A stretch of 64,000 nt of DNA from Mesorhizobium sp. M1D.F.Ca.ET.043.01.1.1 (GTDB taxonomy: Bacteria; Pseudomonadota; Alphaproteobacteria; Rhizobiales; Rhizobiaceae). Position numbers and translations under genes: made by a program. This document shows, piece after piece, positions 8,682 through 19,091 of this stretch; positions within the stretch are counted from its first letter, which is position 1; every line of letters starts with the position of its first letter. The stretch covers positions 6,399,001-6,463,000 of the forward strand of contig NZ_CP034444.1 of the NCBI RefSeq assembly GCF_003952385.1. Reading direction: 5' to 3'. Below the pieces are notes generated by a model that did no database searches, was not told the DNA's origin, and saw only the letters and a list, made by a program, of their open reading frames with translations.

Positions 8682-9644
8682 ATGGAAGACGTCATCCGCT
8701 TCCTCGCCTCGCTCGCGCCGACCTCGCTGATGCCGGTGGCGGCGCTGCTGCTGGTGATGGGCGGCGGCGCGATGGCCTGGCCCCTGGTCGTCGCCAAGGG
8801 CGATCGCAACGAGGTCAAGCGCCGGCTTAAGGTCGAGGTGGCGGAGCCGGTCGAACCGGCCGAGCCGGCGCCGAAAAAGAACACAAACGCCGTGCGCGAA
8901 AAGGCGGTGAGGCGGGCGCAGGAATTCTACGCCAAGAGCGATCCGGAAAATGTCGCGCGGCTGCGCATGAAGCTCATCCAGGCCGGCTACATGGAGCCGC
9001 GCGCCGTCGGCATGTTCTTCCTGATCCGATTTACCACGCTGGTCGGAATGGCGCTTGGCGCGTTCCTGGTCAACCATTGGGGCGCCAGCGCCGAGTCGAC
9101 CATGACCAGCCGCTGGACCTTCGTCATCCTGTCGGGTGCGGCCGGCTATTTCCTGCCTGGTCTGGTGCTGACGCAGAAGGTGCGGGAAAAGATGCGCGAA
9201 TACCGCAACGGCTTTCCCGACTTCATGGATCTGATGATCGTCTGTTCCGACGCCGGCATGAGCATGGAGGCCGGCATCGAGCGCGTCTCGAAGGAACTCG
9301 CCAAGACTTATCCGTCGCTCAGCCAGAACCTGCAGCTGGTGTCGCTGGAGCTCAGGGCCGGCCGCAGCCTCGACGATGCGTTGAAGGCGCTCGCGGACCG
9401 ATTGAGCCTTGATGAGGTCCGCTCCTTCGCGACGCTCTTGCAGCAGTCCAAGGAGCTCGGCACCAGCCTGTCGGGCGCGCTGCGCGTCTTTTCCGACGAG
9501 ATGCGCCACAAGCGCATGTCGCTTGCCGAGGAGAAGGCGCATGCCTTGCCGGCCAAGATGTCGGTGCCGGTGACGGTGTGCATCCTGCCGGTGGTGCTGA
9601 TGGTCGCCATTATTCCGATCGTGGTGAGGCTGACCTCGCACTAG
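8682..9644 (+). CDS. tadC: Tad inner-membrane platform protein TadC
   Basis: TadC is the second T2SSF-type platform protein. From the ATG one base after the tadB stop it has 320 residues: an N-terminal membrane segment (about 12-35), a linker rich in Glu/Pro/Lys, two segments (about 105-160), the T2SSF motif FPDFMDLMIVCSDAGMSMEA, and a C-terminal membrane segment (about 295-318). The frame is open upstream to 8577, but those 35 residues overlap tadB in another frame and look non-coding. Confidence 0.92.
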   Translation: MEDVIRFLASLAPTSLMPVAALLLVMGGGAMAWPLVVAKGDRNEVKRRLKVEVAEPVEPAEPAPKKNTNAVREKAVRRAQEFYAKSDPENVARLRMKLIQAGYMEPRAVGMFFLIRFTTLVGMALGAFLVNHWGASAESTMTSRWTFVILSGAAGYFLPGLVLTQKVREKMREYRNGFPDFMDLMIVCSDAGMSMEAGIERVSKELAKTYPSLSQNLQLVSLELRAGRSLDDALKALADRLSLDEVRSFATLLQQSKELGTSLSGALRVFSDEMRHKRMSLAEEKAHALPAKMSVPVTVCILPVVLMVAIIPIVVRLTSH

Positions 9645-9689
9645 GGATTCAGGTGAGGTCCGGCTTGCACATGGCGGCTTTCTGCGCTT

Positions 9690-9854
9690 CCGGCTTCGCC
9701 GGCCGAGGCATTTGTGAGAATGGCGTGGCAGTTAAGGCTACGGCCGGCGTGGGCCGGCGCTCACGTAATTTAAGTACGCTCCGCTCCGGCCTTCGCCGGC
9801 CGAAGCCCTCATAGGTGTTTCCGCTCTATGAAGGCTACGGCCGGCGTAGGCCGG
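9690..9854. repeat. Four REP-like GC-rich palindromes between tadC and tadD
   Basis: Four related units lie at 9690-9709, 9734-9757, 9786-9806 and 9831-9854, alternating in orientation. Units two and four match at 23 of 24 bases (AAGGCTACGGCCGGCGT-rGGCCGG). Each unit contains a five-base stem around a GC-rich loop. Unit three uses CTTCG/CGAAG and unit four CTACG/CGTAG, so the change is compensated on both sides of the stem; units one and two carry an imperfect right arm. They occupy most of the 396-base gap, which has no other recognisable gene. Confidence 0.65.
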
Positions 9855-10040
9855 TTCTCGAAATCCACCATTTTCGACTCGGCCTGACCTGAATCTGGGC
9901 AGATCTCAGGGGCGGTACTGGTTAACGCATCCTTTGCACGCAACCGAAATTTAGGCGCATTTCGGCACCGAAGCTTAATCGCTCTGCTTTATGGTCCTTG
10001 CTGAAGAACGACCCGGCAAATCGGGCGATGGGGCAGGGGC

Positions 10041-10517
10041 ATGCGTCACAGACTTCACACGGCAGCGGCGGCGTTGGCAGCCGTCTTGATGATCACCGGC
10101 TGCACAACCAACAACAACAGCGTCGACACGACCAAGACCACCGCGATCCAGCCGACGACCAAGGACGTCAGCGCCGGCGACCTGGTGGAGGGCAAGGCGC
10201 AGTTCCGCGAGGCGAATTTCGGCCTTGCCGAGCAGCATTTCCGCAAGGCGGTGGAACTCAAGGCCGACAATGCCGAAGCCTGGCTGGGGCTTGCCGCTTC
10301 CTATGACGAACTCGGCCGTTTCGACTTCGCCGACCGCGCCTATGCCCAATTGCTGAGGGTCGCCGGGCGCAAGCCGCAGATCATCAACAATATGGGCTAT
10401 TCGCAGCTTCTGCGCGGCAACAAGAGGAAGGCAAGGGCGCTGCTGCTCGAAGCCAGGGCCGGCCTGGCCGACCAGACCGTGGTCAATGCCAATCTCGCGC
10501 TGCTCGACAAGAGCTAG
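10041..10517 (+). CDS. tadD: TPR lipoprotein TadD, Tad pilus assembly
   Basis: TadD-type proteins are TPR lipoproteins needed for assembly of the Tad apparatus, probably helping the secretin. The 158-residue protein has a signal peptide ending in the lipobox ITGC, an Asn/Thr-rich linker and about three TPR-like helical repeats (AEQHFRKAVELKADNAEAW, FADRAYAQLLRVAGRKPQI, KARALLLEARAGLADQ). It follows tadC but is separated by the repeat region, so it may have its own promoter. A TTAAC half-site sits at 9922. Confidence 0.85.
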   Translation: MRHRLHTAAAALAAVLMITGCTTNNNSVDTTKTTAIQPTTKDVSAGDLVEGKAQFREANFGLAEQHFRKAVELKADNAEAWLGLAASYDELGRFDFADRAYAQLLRVAGRKPQIINNMGYSQLLRGNKRKARALLLEARAGLADQTVVNANLALLDKS

Positions 10518-10560
10518 AACCTATCCGGCTTGGATTGAATCGCTCCGCCCGAATTCACCG

Positions 10561-10692
10561 GTCACCGGTCGAACGCCGTTTCTGCGAAACGGGACAAGTT
10601 CCATCAATCAAAGCGACAGGCGGATATCCGGCTGGCGGGCGCCCGCTTGTTAGCCGGCTTACCAAATGTACGTCACCGGTCGAATGCCGTTT
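10561..10692. repeat. Pair of 21-base direct repeats between tadD and the GGDEF gene
   Basis: The 21-base sequence GTCACCGGTCGAAyGCCGTTT occurs at 10561-10581 and 10672-10692 with one C/T difference, 111 bases apart. The first copy is preceded by another CACCGG, giving a short tandem run. No coding signal is seen between the copies or in the rest of the 385-base gap, except a TTAACC at 10851. Confidence 0.6.
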
Positions 10693-10902
10693 TTTGCGCG
10701 GGTCTCCTCGCGCTCATGAATAGAACTGTTTCAATATAAACCAAAAATTTCTAGTCTTCGCGCCTGCCGGATGCAGTAGTGGATGCTTTGTAAACCTTGT
10801 CGGAAGGTTGGGTCGAAAGGTTAGCTGAAAACGGTATCGGCGTGCCGCCGTTAACCTAGAATGCCGCGTAACGGACGACTCCCAAGAGGCTGCGGCTCAA
10901 CA

Positions 10903-12075
10903 ATGTTGGATTTTAGTTCGCTCTTGCTCGCGGCGGCGCTGTCGGGCACGTGCCTCAGCGTCACCATGCTCGCGATCTGGTTCACCGCGCCGCGAGCGCG
11001 TTTCGTGCTCACGGTCGCCTGCGGCATACTCGTGCTCGTTGTCCATGTCGTCCTGTTCTGGCGCTATACCAAGGATGCCACCCCGTGGCTTTGCCAGATC
11101 GTGCTTGCGCTGCTCAGCCTGGGGTTCCTCGTCATCTGTCTGTCGGCGATGCAATATCTCGGCATCCGCAATTATCGCCGTGCCATCGGCCCGGCGCTGG
11201 CAGCCATGGCCGCCTGCGCCGTCGTCACCTATTTCGGCTTTGACGGCGTCGGCTTCCTCATCACCTATTCGACGGTGACGGGGCTGCTTGCCGCGATCGG
11301 CGCGATGTTCTGGATGAAGGGCGACCACGACCGCCGGATCCTGCTGGTCGTCTCGTTCCTCAGCGGTGTCTGCGGCTTGTCCTTCGCGCTGTGCGGCTTG
11401 GTGCTGCTGGCGCAAGGGCAATGGGTTCTCGGCGCCGCGCCCGACAATTGGGCCGAACGGCTGAACACCGTCGTGGCAGTGGCCTGCATGACCGGCCTCG
11501 GCGCGCTGACGCTTTCGCTGCATCATCTGCAGGCGCAGATCGAGCTCAAGGCCGAGACCATGACCGATCCGCTGACCGGCCTGATGAACCGCAGGGCGCT
11601 CAACGAGCTTTACGGCGATCGCAGCTTCGGTCCGTTCATGGCGATCGCGATGTTCGATCTCGATCATTTCAAGACGACCAACGACGTCTTCGGCCATCCT
11701 GTCGGCGATCAGGTCCTTTGCCGCTTCGCGGCTGTGATCAAGAAATATGGCAGGGCCGGTGTCGACGCCTTCCGGCTGGGCGGCGAGGAGTTCGCGCTCG
11801 TCATGTCGCGCATGACGCCCGAAAAGGCGCATGACATGGCAAGCAGGATCGGCGTCGCCTTCGGCACCGAAATCGTTCCGACCCATCGCGGCCCGCTGCG
11901 CAGCAGCGTCAGCGGCGGCATGGGATTTGGCGCCGCCGATGGCCGGCCCCTGGACGAGGTGCTGGCGGAAGCCGATGCCGCGCTCTACGCCGCCAAGCGG
12001 GCCGGGCGAAACCGCGTGATGGCCGAACGCAAGGCGGGCCAGCCCGACGCCGGGCCGGCCCTGCGCTCGGCCTGA
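10903..12075 (+). CDS. Membrane-bound GGDEF diguanylate cyclase
   Basis: This enzyme should make cyclic di-GMP from two GTP. The 390-residue protein has six to seven hydrophobic segments in residues 1-205, then a GGDEF domain starting at MTDPLTGLMNRRAL, with FDLDHFK and the active-site motif GGEEF in FRLGGEEFALV. No canonical RxxD inhibitory site is seen at the expected spacing before GGEEF. ATG at 10903 is preferred over 10861 because the longer version adds a polar, coding-poor stretch without a ribosome site. Placement after the Tad genes suggests, but does not prove, a role in surface attachment. Confidence 0.88.
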   Translation: MLDFSSLLLAAALSGTCLSVTMLAIWFTAPRARFVLTVACGILVLVVHVVLFWRYTKDATPWLCQIVLALLSLGFLVICLSAMQYLGIRNYRRAIGPALAAMAACAVVTYFGFDGVGFLITYSTVTGLLAAIGAMFWMKGDHDRRILLVVSFLSGVCGLSFALCGLVLLAQGQWVLGAAPDNWAERLNTVVAVACMTGLGALTLSLHHLQAQIELKAETMTDPLTGLMNRRALNELYGDRSFGPFMAIAMFDLDHFKTTNDVFGHPVGDQVLCRFAAVIKKYGRAGVDAFRLGGEEFALVMSRMTPEKAHDMASRIGVAFGTEIVPTHRGPLRSSVSGGMGFGAADGRPLDEVLAEADAALYAAKRAGRNRVMAERKAGQPDAGPALRSA

Positions 12076-12087
12076 ACTTGTTGTCCG

Positions 12088-14898
<2,811 letters not shown>

Positions 14899-14914
14899 TT
14901 CTAAAATCCTGGTA

Positions 14915-15283
14915 TCAGCCGATATGGGCTTTGTAGGCGGCCTCATCCATGAGGCTGTCGAGCTGGCTTGCGTTGGAAAGCTTCATCTTCCAAAGCCAGC
15001 CGTCGCCGGACGCCGCCGAATTGACCAATGAAGGGTCGGACGACAGCGAGGTGTTGGCTTCGATGATCTCGCCGTCGACCGGAGCATAGACGTCCGAGGC
15101 CGCCTTGACCGATTCCACGACCACGGCAGTGTCGCCCTTGGCGAGCTTGCGGCCGATTTCCGGCAGTTCGACAAAGACCAGATCGCCGAGCTGCTCCTGC
15201 GCGTAGTCGGTGATGCCGACAGTGGCGACGCCGCCTTCGACGCGCAGCCATTCATGGTCTTCAGTGAAATAGGTGTTTGCCAT
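14915..15283 (-). CDS. gcvH: Glycine cleavage system H protein
   Basis: GcvH is the lipoyl carrier of the glycine cleavage system. It has 122 residues, with the lipoylation lysine in [15 protein letters not shown] and the conserved N-terminus [12 protein letters not shown]. The start at 15283 is supported by an AAGGA eight to twelve bases upstream and by family length. It is located seven bases after the gcvT stop and 16 bases before gcvP. Confidence 0.97.
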   Translation of the reverse strand: MANTYFTEDHEWLRVEGGVATVGITDYAQEQLGDLVFVELPEIGRKLAKGDTAVVVESVKAASDVYAPVDGEIIEANTSLSSDPSLVNSAASGDGWLWKMKLSNASQLDSLMDEAAYKAHIG

Positions 15284-15290
15284 CGGGAAT

Positions 15291-16391
15291 TCATCCTTTG
15301 CGGTAGCGATGTGGCGTGAAGGGAAGCGATGTGACGTCAACCGGGATTTTGGTCCCGCGGACGTCGGCGAACAGTCTGGTGTCGGGCTTGGCCAGCGCGG
15401 TGTTGACATAGCCCATGGCGACCGGGTGGCCCGTCGAGGGGCCGAAGCCGCCAGAGGTGACGTGGCCGGCCGGATTGCCGTCGGCGTCGACCAGCGCAGC
15501 ACCCGCGCGCACCGGCTGGCGACCATCGGGCTTGAGGCCGACGCGTTTCTGCGACGGGCCGCGCTCGAGGATCGAGCGCAATGCGTCGGCGCCGATGAAA
15601 TGACCCGAAGCGCGGACCTCCTTGGGGATCGCCCACATCAAACCGGCGCTCGCCGGATCGATCTCCGGGGTGAGGTCCTGACCGTGCAGGCAGAGCCCGG
15701 CCTCCAGCCGCAGGCTGTCGCGGGCGGCAAGGCCGATCCATTGCACGCGCTCGTCCTGCAAGAGCTTGGCGGCGAGATCGCGGGCGTCCGCCTCCGGCAG
15801 GCCGATCTCGAAACCGTCCTCGCCGGTGTAGCCGGAGCGGCTCATGAACCAATTCTGCCGGGGCTCGACACCATGCATGAACAGCAGCGAGCCGGTTTCG
15901 ATGCCGGCCCGCGCGAGGGCCGCCCAGGCATCCGGTCCCTGGATCGCCAGGAAAACCCGGTCAAGCGGGTCCAGGTTTGCGTCGAAATCCGCGGCCAGTG
16001 CCTGAAGATGCTTTTCGTCCTCAACGGCGTTGCCGGCATTGGCCACCACCATGAAGCGGTTGTCGCCGAGCCGGGTGACGATCAGGTCGTCGATGATGCC
16101 TGCCGCCTCGTTGAGGAAGAAAGTGTATTTGGACTGAGAGATTTCCAGCGCGGCGGCGTCAAGCGGGCAGGCGCGGTTCAGCAGCGCCGCGGCACCCGGA
16201 CCGCTGACCGCAAAAAGCTTCATATGCGAGATGTCGAAAAGGCCGGCATGCTCGCGCGCGTGCAGGTGCTCCTTCATCACGCCCGCCGGATAAGTCAGCG
16301 GCATCGACCAGCCGGCGAACGCGCCGAAACGCGCGCCAGCGGCATTATGCAGATCCTCGAGGGGTAGGTGTTTGGTGTCTTCGCCCGTCAT
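15291..16391 (-). CDS. gcvT: Aminomethyltransferase, glycine cleavage T protein
   Basis: GcvT transfers the methylene unit from lipoyl-GcvH to tetrahydrofolate and frees ammonia. The 366-residue protein has the GCV_T domain ([36 protein letters not shown]) and the C-terminal barrel ([17 protein letters not shown], PMxxHRY-like end). ATG at 16391 has GGAGA just upstream. It heads the operon and lies directly below the tandem glycine riboswitch. Confidence 0.97.
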   Translation of the reverse strand: MTGEDTKHLPLEDLHNAAGARFGAFAGWSMPLTYPAGVMKEHLHAREHAGLFDISHMKLFAVSGPGAAALLNRACPLDAAALEISQSKYTFFLNEAAGIIDDLIVTRLGDNRFMVVANAGNAVEDEKHLQALAADFDANLDPLDRVFLAIQGPDAWAALARAGIETGSLLFMHGVEPRQNWFMSRSGYTGEDGFEIGLPEADARDLAAKLLQDERVQWIGLAARDSLRLEAGLCLHGQDLTPEIDPASAGLMWAIPKEVRASGHFIGADALRSILERGPSQKRVGLKPDGRQPVRAGAALVDADGNPAGHVTSGGFGPSTGHPVAMGYVNTALAKPDTRLFADVRGTKIPVDVTSLPFTPHRYRKG

Positions 16392-16437
16392 GTCTTCTCC
16401 AGAGTCGCACGCGATCGACCGCCATTGGCGGCCCATT

Positions 16438-16620
16438 CGGTGCCCCTCTGTCTGAAGCCTGAGAGACTCGCGCCCCGTAACTCTGTCGGCAGCGCTTACA
16501 CCTTCGGCGCGGGAAGATTCCCGACTTTCCAGAGTTGTCTTTCCCGTTCACGGTTCTTTTGCCTGAGAGATTTCGGGCGATTTCCCCTTCGGCGACAGCT
16601 TTCGCTGTTCTCTCCCGCAA
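16438..16620 (-). promoter_or_regulatory. Tandem glycine riboswitch upstream of gcvT
   Basis: Read on the minus strand, the first aptamer begins near 16617 with GGGAGAGAAC, contains GCCGAAGGGG and CTCTCAGGCAAAAGAACCG, and ends at CTCTGGAAAG. The second contains CGCCGAAGGTG, then CTCTCAGGC and ACAGAGGGG. These are the conserved cores of the glycine riboswitch, present twice in series as in the cooperative class. The 3' edge is about 47 bases before the gcvT start, so it should turn on catabolism when glycine is high. The expression platform is not resolved by eye. Confidence 0.93.
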
Positions 16621-16627
16621 ACAGGTA

Positions 16628-16647
16628 GGACTCAGTCGCCTGAGTCC
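16628..16647 (-). other. Perfect hairpin with GCGA tetraloop just upstream of the riboswitch
   Basis: The sequence is a perfect eight-base stem (GGACTCAG/CTGAGTCC) around a four-base loop. On the gcv-coding strand the loop reads GCGA, a GNRA-type tetraloop. It lies about eight bases before the first aptamer and could be part of the 5' end of the leader RNA or a protein operator. Confidence 0.5.
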
Positions 16648-16867
16648 CCGACGCGCCATCCATAGCCCGTCGGCGACACCTTGTCACCTCCCAGCGACAT
16701 CAAAGGTGCGTCGATCGTCAGGTGACCTGAATCTCGACCCACCTTAAGCGCCCCGCCGACAAGTCTTCGCTAACCACGCCATTTGCCGGTTTCTCAAGAT
16801 ACTTCTGATATGCCTCTCGAAACGACGCATCGAATTCGCCGGCAACAGGCGAAGGGCAGGGACGGCA

Positions 16868-17872
16868 ATGGGCGAATTGATCATGAGCGCTCCGGTGGCG
16901 GGGTTGACCTCCAAGAACCGCATCACGGCCGAGGACGTGACGATGCTGCGGCGCGAAGTGTTCGCCGACGGCGTCGTAACCCGGGGCGAGGCCGAGGCGC
17001 TGTTTGCGCTCGACCAGACGGCGCGCGACAAGTGCCCGGAATGGTCGCCGTTCTTCATCGAAGCGGTGACCGACTACATCGTCCGCCAGGAAAAGCCTGA
17101 GGGCTATATCTCGCAGGAGAACGCCGATTGGCTGGTCCGCGCCATCTCGCGCGACGGCACGGTCGACAGCCGCACCGAGCTCGAGCTCCTGGTGCACGTG
17201 CTGGAGGAAGCGAAATCGTCGCCCGGCCGGCTTTCGGCCTACGCGCTGGAGCAGGTCGCCAACGCGGTGATCGACGGCAAAGGCCCGCTGATGCTCGGCG
17301 GTGACCTCGTGCCGGGGTTGATCGCCAGGGCCGAGGTCGATCTCCTGCGCCGCATTCTCTACGCCTATGGCGGCGACGGCAACATCGCCATCACCAAGGC
17401 CGAAGCCGAGATCCTGTTCAGGATCAACGACCGGACCGCAGCCGCCAGCAACGATCCTTCCTGGAACGATCTCTTCGTCAAGGCGATCGCCAATTACGTC
17501 ATGTGCTCGGCCGGCTACGAGCCGCCGACGCGCGAGGCGGCGCTGCGCCACGAGACCTTCCTCGAGCATGCCGATCCGGAGATCGGCGGCTTCTTCAGCC
17601 GCATGGTGTCGGGCGGGCTGGCCGGCATCCTTGGAGCCTACCACTCGCCCGCCGACATCGAGGCCGACTGGGAGGCCAGGAATCGGGCGGCCGAGGCGCT
17701 CGCGCGCCGCGCCGAGACGATCGACGCCGGCGAGGCCAAGTGGCTCGCCGAGCGCATTGGCGGCGGCCAGCGGCCGCTGCGCGACAACGAGCGCGCGCTG
17801 CTGACATTGATCAAGCATGCGTCACCGGAAATCCATCCGGCGCTGAAGCCGCTGCTGGATAAGGTGGCCTAA
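16868..17872 (+). CDS. Uncharacterised protein with internal sequence repeats
   Basis: This 334-residue protein has no signal peptide or membrane segment, and I recognise no named domain. It shows internal duplication: residues about 24-73 (LRREVFADGVVTRGEAEALF) align with about 157-213 (LRRILYAYGGDGNIAITKAEAEILF), each ending in a W..F..A..DYI/NYV helix. Weaker units with a DG.V...E.ELL pattern follow near 81-115 and 280-320. The pattern recalls TerB-like helical repeats, but that is speculative. Start at ATG 16868; M6 (16883) is possible. It is transcribed divergently from gcvT. Confidence 0.8.
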   Translation: MGELIMSAPVAGLTSKNRITAEDVTMLRREVFADGVVTRGEAEALFALDQTARDKCPEWSPFFIEAVTDYIVRQEKPEGYISQENADWLVRAISRDGTVDSRTELELLVHVLEEAKSSPGRLSAYALEQVANAVIDGKGPLMLGGDLVPGLIARAEVDLLRRILYAYGGDGNIAITKAEAEILFRINDRTAAASNDPSWNDLFVKAIANYVMCSAGYEPPTREAALRHETFLEHADPEIGGFFSRMVSGGLAGILGAYHSPADIEADWEARNRAAEALARRAETIDAGEAKWLAERIGGGQRPLRDNERALLTLIKHASPEIHPALKPLLDKVA

Positions 17873-18327
17873 CCTTCCGCTGCCATCGTCTTGCAAAGGA
17901 TGATGTTGGAATGGCCTTCGGGCCATCCGGCGAATTCGGCCATGCGCTCGAAGCCAGCCTTTTCATAGAAGCCCGGCGCCTGAAAATCATGCGTCGAAAC
18001 CCAGATACGCCGTACCCCTCGGCCGGCAGCCTCGGCGACGAAGGCATCGAGCAGGTTCTTGCCGTAGCCCAGCCCTCGACAAGCGTCATCGACCCACATC
18101 AATTTGAGCTCGGCGATCCTCGCCCAGGAATAACCGGCGGCGACGCCGACTGCGCGTCCGGTTTCGCCCCGCAGCGCAAAGACGAGACTCCGGTCGTCAC
18201 CGCGGCGTGTGAGGCGCCGGTTGTCGCTGTTGAGCTGTTCCTCGATGGCGTCGAATTCGGCTGACGGACGATCGTGCTCGGCCAGCAGGCGAGGGACCTC
18301 AGATTCCGCCATACCAATCGTAGCCAT
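17869..18327 (-). CDS. GNAT-family N-acetyltransferase
   Basis: This is a probable acetyl-CoA-dependent acetyltransferase of unknown substrate. The 152-residue protein has the acetyl-CoA loop CRGLGYGKNLLDAF and the C-terminal FYEKAGFERM typical of GNATs. The start is set by GGGAGG six bases before ATG 18327, although this overlaps the end of the upstream molybdoenzyme gene by 29 bases, suggesting coupled translation. Its stop overlaps the stop of the convergent 334-residue gene by four bases. Confidence 0.85.
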   Translation of the reverse strand: MATIGMAESEVPRLLAEHDRPSAEFDAIEEQLNSDNRRLTRRGDDRSLVFALRGETGRAVGVAAGYSWARIAELKLMWVDDACRGLGYGKNLLDAFVAEAAGRGVRRIWVSTHDFQAPGFYEKAGFERMAEFAGWPEGHSNIILCKTMAAEG

Positions 18328-19090
18328 TGTCCTCCCAATAGCCGCCGCGGCCACCGCCGACATTGGCAAAACTGTCGACCAGCTCGATCTTGTAGAGGTA
18401 TTTGGGCATCTTGTAGCCGAGCTGACGCTCGACGCGCACGCGCAGCGGCGCGCCGTTCTCGACCGGCAGGGGCTTGCCGTTCACACCATAGGCGAGGATC
18501 GTCTGCGGGTGGCGGGCATCGATCAGGTCGATGGTGCCGTAATATTTGATGTCGCCCGACAGGCTTTGCTCGATCGTGTCCAGGCAGTGGAACATGACGT
18601 AACGCGCCTGCGGCTTGACGACGGCCTGGTCGAGCACCAGCGAGAGCGGCGTGCCGGTCCATTTGGCGATGCAGCTCCAGCCTTCGACGCAGTCGTGGCG
18701 CGTGATCTGGGTGCGGCTCGGCATGTTCTGGAGCTGTTCGCGCGTGAGCGACAGCGGTTTTTCGACAAGGCCGGTGACCTCCAGGCGCCAGTCGGCGAAA
18801 TTGTTGGCGAGCAGCCCCTTGTAGGTATCGTCGTCGGGCGCGGTGACGCCGTTCGGCCGCTGCGGCTGGCGGATGTCGGCCTCGGTGAATTCCGGGGCCA
18901 GCGCGTCCCGGCCGGCAAGCAGGCGTTGCGCGCGCCAGGTCAGGCCGTTGGCGTTTTCGAGGAAGCAGCGCAATCCGCCACCGATGCCGAGGCCACTGTC
19001 GAAGGCATCGCAGCCGGACAGCGCGATGCCGGACAGGCCCAGGCTGGCCGCGGTCAGAAACTTCCGGCGATTGATCTGGAATTTTGCCAT
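18299..19090 (-). CDS. Tat-exported molybdopterin-dependent oxidoreductase (MsrP/YedY-like)
   Basis: The 263-residue protein belongs to the sulfite oxidase fold of molybdopterin enzymes. It has a twin-arginine signal (RRKFLTAASLG, residues 8-18) followed by a lipobox-like LSGC (Cys27), so it may be a Tat-exported lipoprotein. The molybdenum-binding Cys is probably Cys134 in RHDCVEGWS, and GAPLRVRVERQLGYK fits the cofactor domain. The substrate is unknown; related MsrP repairs methionine sulfoxide. The gene lies one base after a cytochrome b561 gene, its likely electron partner. Confidence 0.88.
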   Translation of the reverse strand: MAKFQINRRKFLTAASLGLSGIALSGCDAFDSGLGIGGGLRCFLENANGLTWRAQRLLAGRDALAPEFTEADIRQPQRPNGVTAPDDDTYKGLLANNFADWRLEVTGLVEKPLSLTREQLQNMPSRTQITRHDCVEGWSCIAKWTGTPLSLVLDQAVVKPQARYVMFHCLDTIEQSLSGDIKYYGTIDLIDARHPQTILAYGVNGKPLPVENGAPLRVRVERQLGYKMPKYLYKIELVDSFANVGGGRGGYWEDNGYDWYGGI

Positions 19091-19091
19091 G

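Noticed and set aside
10535..10723. 62-residue frame between tadD and the diguanylate cyclase gene.
   Set aside because: Contains the 21-base repeats in translation, has no ribosome site and no conserved pattern.
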